A model generated the notes under the pieces. It saw only the letters and a program-made list of their open reading frames with translations, did not search any database and was not told where the DNA came from. Shown piece after piece: positions 57,180-64,000 of a stretch of 64,000 nt of DNA (position 1 is its first letter; every line of letters starts with the position of its first letter). The DNA comes from Vesta saturnalis. Its lineage: Eukaryota; Arthropoda; Insecta; Coleoptera; Lampyridae. The position numbers and the translations under genes are program-made. Location of the stretch: assembly GCA_036346205.1 (NCBI GenBank), contig JARFJB010001944.1, forward strand, positions 1,125,001 through 1,189,000, in the 5' to 3' direction.

Positions 57180-58890
57180 GTCACTAGATTTGTCACCAGA
57201 TCTAGGAAAAAGTCACCAGAAAAGTTACTAGAATTCAAGGTCGGTAACATTGCCTATTTCAAGGGTAGCTGAAGACCACAGGTGTAACTTTCAAGGTTAT
57301 GTGGTAACTTCTAGGTCTTCAAGGTTATAGTCCTGAAGGTCATTTGTCAAGCAAGTCATGCATGCAAGGCCCTATTCTTTGGTGCTTCTAGGTCCCCGCT
57401 TCAAGGTCATTATAGTCCTGAAGGTCATTCTCGCTCAAGCAAGTCTATGCATGTTTCAAGTCCACGCCCTATTCTGAGATAAAGCCCATTGTTTAAAGTC
57501 TATGCTTTCAAGGCCGCATGAGAGAACAAAGACGATCTATTGTTTTGTGAGTCATTCTGTTTAGGAAATCAAGAACAAAGACGATGCATTGTTCAAAGTC
57601 TATGCCAAGTTCCGTTATTCTAAAAATAGATTGTTATCTCAATTCTAGGAAATCAATAACAAAGGGATGCATTGTTCAAAGTCTATGCTTACAATTTTCA
57701 AGGTAAAAGAACAAAAGCGATTCATTCTTCTGGGAGTTATAAAAATAAATTGTTATCTCAATTTGAGAAATCATGAATAATGTATTGTTCAAAGTCTATG
57801 CTTATAATTTTCAAGGTAAATGAACAAAGACGATTCATTTTCTGGTTGATTTATAAAATAGATTGTTATCAAAGACATCTCTTTCAAGAACAAAGGCAAT
57901 CCATTATCAACGATTTAAAGTTTATGCTTATAAGGTCACACCTCTGATAACAAAGACGATCCATTATTCAGTTATTTTAAATAGATTGTTATCTCAATTC
58001 TAGGAAATCAAGAGCCCTGAGGTGCATGTTTCAAAGCCACGCCCTCAAGTTCTAAACAGGTGGCCGTTCCCTAAACAGGTAGCCGTTTCCTAAAAACAGG
58101 TAGCCGTTTCCAAAACAGGTAGCCGTTTCAAAACAGGGGTCCGTTTAAAACAGGTAGCTGCCAACCGTTTATAGACCACATCTCAAGAGAAATCAATAAA
58201 AAGGGGACCCATTGTTCAAAGTCTATGCTTATAAGGTCAACCCTGATAACAAAGGTGATTCATTGTTTATCATAGCTTCTAAATTTAGAAATCAATAACA
58301 AAGACGATGCATTGTCAAAGTCTATGTTTACAATTTTCAACCATGAGAAAACAAAGCGATTCATTGTTCTGGTCGAGTTATAAGAAATAGATTGTTATCT
58401 CAATTCAGGAAATCAAAAAAAGGCGGATTGTCAACGCTTCAAAGTTTATTTTCAAGGCCACATGAAAGAACAAAGACGATCTATTGTTCTGTTGATTTAT
58501 AAAATAGATTGTTATCTAAATAAATCTTTTCGAGAATAAAGACGATCCATTGTCAACGATTTAAAGTCTATTTCAAGGTCACACCTCTGATAACAAAGAC
58601 GATTCATTGTTCAGTTAGAAATAAATTGTTATCTCAATTCTAGGAAATCAAGAATAAAGGGATCCATTGTTTCAAAGTCTATGCTTACAATTTTCAAGGT
58701 AAAAAACAAAAGTGATTCATTCTTCTGGTCGAGTTATAAAATAAATTGTAATCTCAATTTAGGAAATCAAGAACAAAGACGACGCTTCAAAGTCTATGCT
58801 TACAATTTTCAAGGTAAAGAACAAAGACGATTCATTGTTGAGTCAGCTTATGAAAAGGTGAGCCGAACTTATCCGAAGATCTTATCTCTA
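57180..58890. repeat. Degenerate tandem-repeat field, units 80-130 bp
   Basis: Three modules alternate: AACAAAGACGAT(T/C)CATTGTTC, CAAAGTCTATGCTTACAATT followed by TTCAAGG, and AATAGATTGTTATCTCAATT followed by CTAGGAAATCA. The AAAGTCTATG phrase recurs at about 57497, 57595, 57676, 57789, 57917, 58216, 58316, 58440, 58563, 58673 and 58787. The left part (57180-57480) is built instead on TCAAGGTCATTATAGTCC-like units. Many small gaps. It abuts the DNA polymerase B relic. Confidence 0.9.
58054..58165. repeat. Minisatellite of about 19 bp inside the repeat field
   Basis: Six variant copies of AAACAGGTAGCCGTTTCC. It sits in a gap between the longer repeat units, so it arose independently. Confidence 0.85.
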
Positions 58891-58920
58891 TATAAGTAAA
58901 AAGAACAGTTCAGTCGATAC
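58889..58920 (+). promoter_or_regulatory. Possible TATA-type core promoter
   Basis: TATATAAG (58889-58896) is followed by TTCAGTCG (58909-58916), an arthropod initiator-like sequence. The spacing to the initiator A is 23 nt, shorter than the usual 28-32. It lies between the repeat field and the polymerase relic and could have served that gene. Confidence 0.25.
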
Positions 58921-59154
58921 ATTACAATCGTCACAACAAAAATTACCTAAAGTAAAAAGCAATAATTAATATGTATGCATATTTTTTACAATCCTAACTA
59001 AAAGTTTTATTGTAAACCGAAGACAAAAACGTGGTTATTAACTCACCAATTTGTGCATCATATTTTACAATCGTGACTAGAACCGTTGTGAAGAGCATTT
59101 TGTTAAAGTTCATTGTTAGTGTTTATTTAGCTATGAGTATGCCAAGTAGTAGTA

Positions 59155-62100
59155 ATGGTTAAAACAAAGCGCATTGTTCCCATTGAAAACAAAAAGGAAT
59201 TTGCCAGGCACATCCGTATAGTTAACACCAATATCAAGCTATTGCAAGATATAATTAAACATAAAATTTTTGAGACCAATGAAAGCTTTGCTTAAAAATT
59301 TAGCAAAGTGCTATCTTTAGATTAAGGTTGAACGCTTCAGAGAAGGTTGGTAGTGGAATTGTCAATAAAAAGGATAAATTGGGCCCCTAGACTCATGTTT
59401 CAATGGTAGGTTTAACAGGAATTATAATCAATATGTCAACATTAAGGACCCTTTGATATTTTACAAACACATATAATAGTTTTGCGAAAATTTGTTAAGG
59501 CTTATGAAAGGTAAATGTGGTCTTAGGCTGTAATTTCATGCAACCCCAAAATCATAGTATTGAGTTGAAGACTTTGCCACAAAAATTGCGTTATTGATAT
59601 TTCAACCAATATACGTGTCTGGTACAATGAAAATGTATGATAAGTTACGGATAAAATTAGAGGGTTTTCCGGGGATTCCGGTTGGGCAACATGAAGTCTT
59701 ACATTTAAAATAAATAAAAGCTATGTCCCATTTAGAGGCGGTTGTTCAACTTATGTTAAAGTTCCACGCTTCATAGAAGAAACCGCTGTTTTAATGTTAA
59801 AAATAACGATGAGTTTTGCTTCCTGTGGGCCGTTGTTTCGGCATTATACCGCAAAACGGGATTCAAAGTTATCCTCATTTTCTAGACGTTTTGAAGTTTG
59901 ATTCAATTCACTTCCCCATTCAGCTGGATGATGTAAAAAATTTGAGAAACTAAACAACCTCGCAATTAATTTGTACTGTATAAATGGTAAAAAGTTGCAC
60001 CATTTGTATTGAGTAATCACAAAGCGATAAAGAACCCATAAATCTTTTAATACTTTCTGATCAGGCCGCGGATAACACTGTATACCATTTCACATGGATT
60101 AAAATATGTCAGCTTTATTTTCAAAACAGATATAATTTAAGCAAGCAATTTATTTGTTACCGATGCTTGAACCATTTTCTTCAGATCATTTCTACAAAAA
60201 TACCACTCACTGTCAGCAACAATCAATGCTCTTAGGCTGCCTACCGAAGCGGAAATGAATTTACAGTTCAAAATTTCGCATTCCAAGAAAAGGTGCCATT
60301 TGTCATTTATGCCGATTTAGAAAGTATTTTAAGAAAAATGGTATCGAAGGTAATGCTCTATTTCACTCCAAACACAAATTTTTCAGCATTGCCTACTATT
60401 TGAAGTGTTCAATATGATTCTTTATCTCGATTTAGTCTTTATAAGGAAAGGATTGCATTCAATGGTTTGTTAACGAGCTTCAAAGTAGCCATTGGGCTAA
60501 AATAATCAATCAAAAATTCCAATGGGTACTTTAAGTTCTCAGGTTGAGCAATTTGAAAGCACCACGATTTGTCACATTTGTCAAACCATTTACTAATTCT
60601 GATATAAAGTTAGAGACCATAATCATCTTACGGAGCATTTCAAGCGCACCAGGTATGTAACCTAAACTATACAGACTCCCACATTCTGCCAGTTGTGTTC
60701 CATAATTTATCAGGTTATGATTCTCATTTCATCATTAGAGAATTGGCTATGTTCCCGGTTTGATTTCACTGCTACCCATAAACAAAGAAAGATATTCTTT
60801 TTGAAGGTAATGGAAGGCACCAAAATTAAGTTTAGATTTATTGACTTTTCAGATTTATGAGCAGTAGTATTGAAAAGTTGTCAGACTATTTGGAGGATAG
60901 TAAAAAATTATTTCCGCGCTAGTTGCAACAATGAGGAGAATTTTTCTAGTAGTTCGCAAAGGTGTGTTTCCTTATGAGTATATTGATACGTGGGATAAAT
61001 TGAATGAGACCACGCTCCTCCTAAAGAAGCATTTTCAGTCATCTTAAAAGGGAATCAGTGATGAGAGTTTTGGCATGCGGTTAACGTTTGGAACAAATTT
61101 AGTATTAAATCGTTAGGGAGTTGATTTGTATCTAAAACAGACGTTCTACTTTTAGCAGATATTTTCGAAACTTTCGGCAAACTTGTATAAGTACTTAGAC
61201 TTGATCCTCTGCACTATTATACAGCTCCCGGTTTAGCATTCGGCTATGCTTTTAACAAGTAAAAGAATTATTTACAGACATTGATATGCTAATTTTAGAG
61301 GGATTAATGGTGGCTCAATGTTCAAATCGGTATGCTAAAGCTAACAATAAGTACATGGGGAAAAATTTGATCCCACCTCCGAAAGTGTTTTAATTACTAC
61401 GACGTGAATAATTTATATGGAGGCCATGTCAGAATTTCTACCATTTGGCGATTTTTCTTTTGTTGATGAAGCTAATTTTGAAAGTTTAGATTTAATAAAC
61501 CATCCTGATGATTCAAATTGGGTTTATAGTCGAGTGTGATTTAGACTATCCTATAGAATTACAGAGAGTCACAGTGATCTACCGCTTGCACCCGAACATA
61601 TGGAACGCCTGATTCCAAAATGAAAAATTACTGCCATTGTATCCAAAACAAATTATGTAATTCATTACAGAAATTTAAAAGTATATTTAAAATATGGATT
61701 GAAGTTGGTAAAAGTACACCGTATATTACGTTTTAAACAGTCCCGTGGTTAAAAAATAATAGATTTAAATACAGTCATTCGCAATCTCAAAATGAATTCG
61801 ATAAAAATTTCTATAAAAATGATTAATAGGGGAAAGCTGATGGAAAATGTGTAAATAAGGACATACCTAGTAACGAAATGGGAGGGTCGCTATGGTGCTC
61901 GTGTTACATATCAAAACCAAATTTTCATAGTTGTACAATATTTGACAATGATTTAAATCATTCAAATGAATAAGCAAGTTATTTCAATAAACCTATATAT
62001 GCAGGATTCAGTGTTTTAGACGTTTCAAAAACTTTTTATATAATTTTCATTAACCTACCCAAGTTCCACAATAGTGCTAAGCTCTTGTACACGGATACGG

Positions 62101-62540
62101 ATAGTCTCATATCCTTTTCGGTTCCCGATATCTATGAATGTATTAAAGAGGACATTGATAAATTCGATACATCTGATTATAGTCCGACAACATCTTTGGA
62201 CTATTAGTAAAAAAAGGTCCCTGGCTTAATGAAAGATGAAAATTGGCAAATTATGGTTGAATTTAACTTCGGCAAAATGTATGCTTACGCGGTTGAAAAA
62301 GGTTGTAAAAAATCAAAGGGTTCTACGGGGTGAGGCAGATCACGATTAATGATTATAAACAGGTTCTGTTTAGGGGTAAAAGGGCCCACCGATAAAAAAC
62401 GGGCCTTTAAAGTTTTTTCAAAAATTTTTGATTTCACTGATACTAGACCCTTAAAAACTTTCAGTAAACAATGAGCAGGAAGAACTGGTAGTGATCAAAT
62501 CTAAGAAAGTACCTGAAGCGTTCTTTGCCTCCCCGAAACT
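59155..62540 (+). pseudogene. Family B DNA polymerase relic, Polinton/Maverick type
   Basis: Fragments in all three plus frames follow the order of a protein-primed family B polymerase. ATG 59155 opens a short stretch to 59292. CFLWAVVSALY lies near 59815. A CYRCL zinc-like pair is near 60155. VIYADLESIL (60297-60326) is the first exonuclease box; ICHICQ and VRDHNHL come near 60570-60630; FHNLSGYDSHFIIREL (60698-60745) is the second exonuclease box. KTDVLLLADIFE lies near 61135 and LDPLHYYTAPGLA near 61200. YYDVNNLYGG (61397-61425) carries the motif A Asp, YVIHYRNLKVYLKYG near 61655 is close to motif B, and LLYTDTDSLI (62083-62112) is motif C. The tail has MKDENWQIMVEF and ITINDYKQVLF. It has dozens of stops and shifts. 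Endogenised large-virus or adintovirus-like origin is an alternative; no integrase, packaging ATPase or capsid gene was found in the window. Confidence 0.82.
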
Positions 62541-64000
62541 ATACATGTATATTGAATATATTGCAAATATTCCGATGAGGTTTTACTTGTAAACTCAAAG
62601 GTGCAAATGAAGTAATTATTAATATATTATTTGATAGAAAAAAGCTTAGAAATACTTAAAATTTTAAAATTGGTACCGATAAAGGTTCGTTAACCTTTAA
62701 TGATATAGATAGGATTTTAGATGACATGAATTTACCTTAAAATGTACATATACAAGTTATTATGGGGTGATTCATTGTGTGTGACAAATGTTAGCGTACA
62801 ATATATTGTTTATAAAGACACTTTCTATAAGTGAATGTATCGAGACAGCAGCATATGCTAATTACAAGTACCTCGCTATTTTAATTAAAGTATTATTAGA
62901 ACAAACATTACATATAAGTTTCAACCATGGGAAAATGAGGAGCACCACAAATTGGGTTTTGGATAACATTTAGAAAGGTGAAACAAATTCCTGCTTGGGA
63001 TGGACATGTGGACCAGATTCAGGAATGTGGCAATCCGGTAGTTTAAACGATTATAGAAATACTTTAGGTTTACTATATAAAATGATGTAATATTTTAAAA
63101 AAATAAAAAAATAAAATACAATTATAATTTTTATGTGGTTTTAATTCATCTGAAAGTTACAAACAATTCCTATAACTATATATTATAAACTAAATCGTCA
63201 ATATTGATCCATGATCTTTCTTGAGGTTTGTGCAATTCATTGACGAGTTGTAATTTGGATATGGTCCACAATTTCTTTGAGTTGACTCTGAATAGGAAAA
63301 ATGAGTGTGGTCTCCAAGAAATTTTCAAGACCATATGTCCTACAGCCGATCTTACCCGACATCGTCCGATCGAAATGTAGTCGAAACCTGCAGGACCAAT
63401 TCTAAACGAGTCATGGAAACAAGAAGAATGATAGGCTAATATCATGGTTATTGACTAAATTGTAATAAAAGTGCTCATACAATAGTCATCCAGGGTGTTT
63501 CTTAAATACAGATAACCGTTTAAAACCGATGGCTGTTTCTCAACACAGGCTAAACTGAACTAGATCAAAACCTAAACATCTGGTCATGAGGTTAGAAATC
63601 CCAATTCTGGAAGGTTCAAGTTTGTGTAAAAGGTTGAAACTTGCGTACATTTATAAATTTATATCTATATTTATTTCTAAATCACTAGTCCTTTACTCAA
63701 AATTCTGAATTTTCGTATATAGGCCTAATATATTAGAGCGCAAAATATAGCAGTTCAAAATTCTCAGAACTAAAAAATGTGGAAAAAAATGTGGCTTGAA
63801 CTGGTCCAGAACCGGTCCTATACTAACTACTATGCACTGTTTTACCACACATAAAACGTATACCACCACTAGCTTCATTTGATACACTACACCTGCGTGT
63901 TGAGTGGTAATGCTAAGAAACGAAATTCAAATTGAAAAAATTATTTAAAGTATATTTATGCCACCATTTTCCATCATTAAATTCGCTCTCCTTATACAAA
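62541..64000. other. Region after the polymerase, no firm gene
   Basis: 62640-62970 has plus-strand pieces (IGTDKGSLTFNDIDRILDDM; TCGPDSGMWQSGSLNDYRNT near 63010) that may be remains of other genes of the same element. A minus-strand frame (63445-63176) with FLFRVNSKKLWTISKLQLVN and LHKPQERSWI looks coding-like, but I do not recognise it. CCAGGGTGTTTCTTAA at 63490 is a TIR-like end. The rest is AT-rich. Confidence 0.35.

Noticed and set aside
57180..58890. A CRISPR-like repeat-spacer array
   Set aside because: Repeats are degenerate, irregularly spaced and share sequence between units; the DNA is clearly eukaryotic.
58681..58899. 72-residue frame in the tandem-repeat field
   Set aside because: It contains two repeats of the same YAYNFQGK-type phrase from the DNA repeat units; no evidence that it is translated.

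Overview
The window looks like AT-rich nuclear DNA from an arthropod, most likely an insect. There are no operons, no Shine-Dalgarno-led gene series and no dense coding. The sequence holds fragments of eukaryotic transposon families (long-TIR Tc1/mariner, pogo/Tigger, piggyBac, ISL2EU-like, CR1/Jockey-, RTE- and I/R1-type non-LTR elements, Penelope, and a Polinton/Maverick-type DNA polymerase B), (TA)n and CA microsatellites, and intron-like splice signals inside transposase genes. No ordinary host gene could be recognised in 64 kb. Nearly every readable coding trace belongs to a transposon, and all carry stops, frameshifts or truncations.

Layout. 1-2.9 kb: AT-rich DNA with a 240-bp foldback repeat. 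3.0-8.3 kb: two Tc1/mariner elements with TIRs of about 425 and 600-750 bp, the second set in a (TA)n tract. 8.5-12.8 kb: an RTE-type retrotransposon lacking its RT core, a mariner relic and a piggyBac transposase fossil. 14-16.7 kb: copy A of a 1.1-kb dispersed repeat, then a CR1/Jockey-like insertion with an inverted 5' part. 17-17.8 kb: an ISL2EU-like transposase relic. 18.4-21.5 kb: one mariner transposase gene split at a TA by a complete long-TIR relative. 22.7-28.6 kb: a pogo-like element split at a TA by a second pogo-like element carrying THAP, DDE and PHD-finger traces. 30.8-33.5 kb: three truncated mariner transposases. 36.9-40.7 kb: two non-LTR RT fragments, an endonuclease fragment and a Penelope-like RT/GIY-YIG relic. 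42.8-43.9 kb: copy B of the dispersed repeat. 48.7-51.85 kb: the best-preserved element, a CR1/Jockey-like EN-RT ORF with three lesions. 52.6-52.9 kb: a tRNA-derived SINE candidate. 56.6-57.15 kb: an I/R1-type endonuclease fragment. 57.2-58.9 kb: a degenerate tandem-repeat field. 59.2-62.5 kb: a decayed protein-primed-type DNA polymerase B.

The window is best read as layers of insertion. Two cut-and-paste elements sit inside older relatives at duplicated TA targets, and the reading frame runs on across both junctions once the insert is ignored. One mariner has a paralogous empty-site-like sequence about 3 kb away. The CR1/Jockey family has one full-length-like copy and two damaged ones, one with twin-priming geometry. 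A CTGAnGA-stem-GAAA core, hammerhead-like in sequence, recurs in several unrelated repeats.

The most unusual items are the THAP + DDE_1 + PHD combination between one pair of TIRs (25135-28408), the two self-verifying nested insertions, the SINE-like unit with a hammerhead-like core, and the DNA polymerase B fossil abutting a tandem-repeat field. All family calls come from reading motifs by eye; no database search was run.
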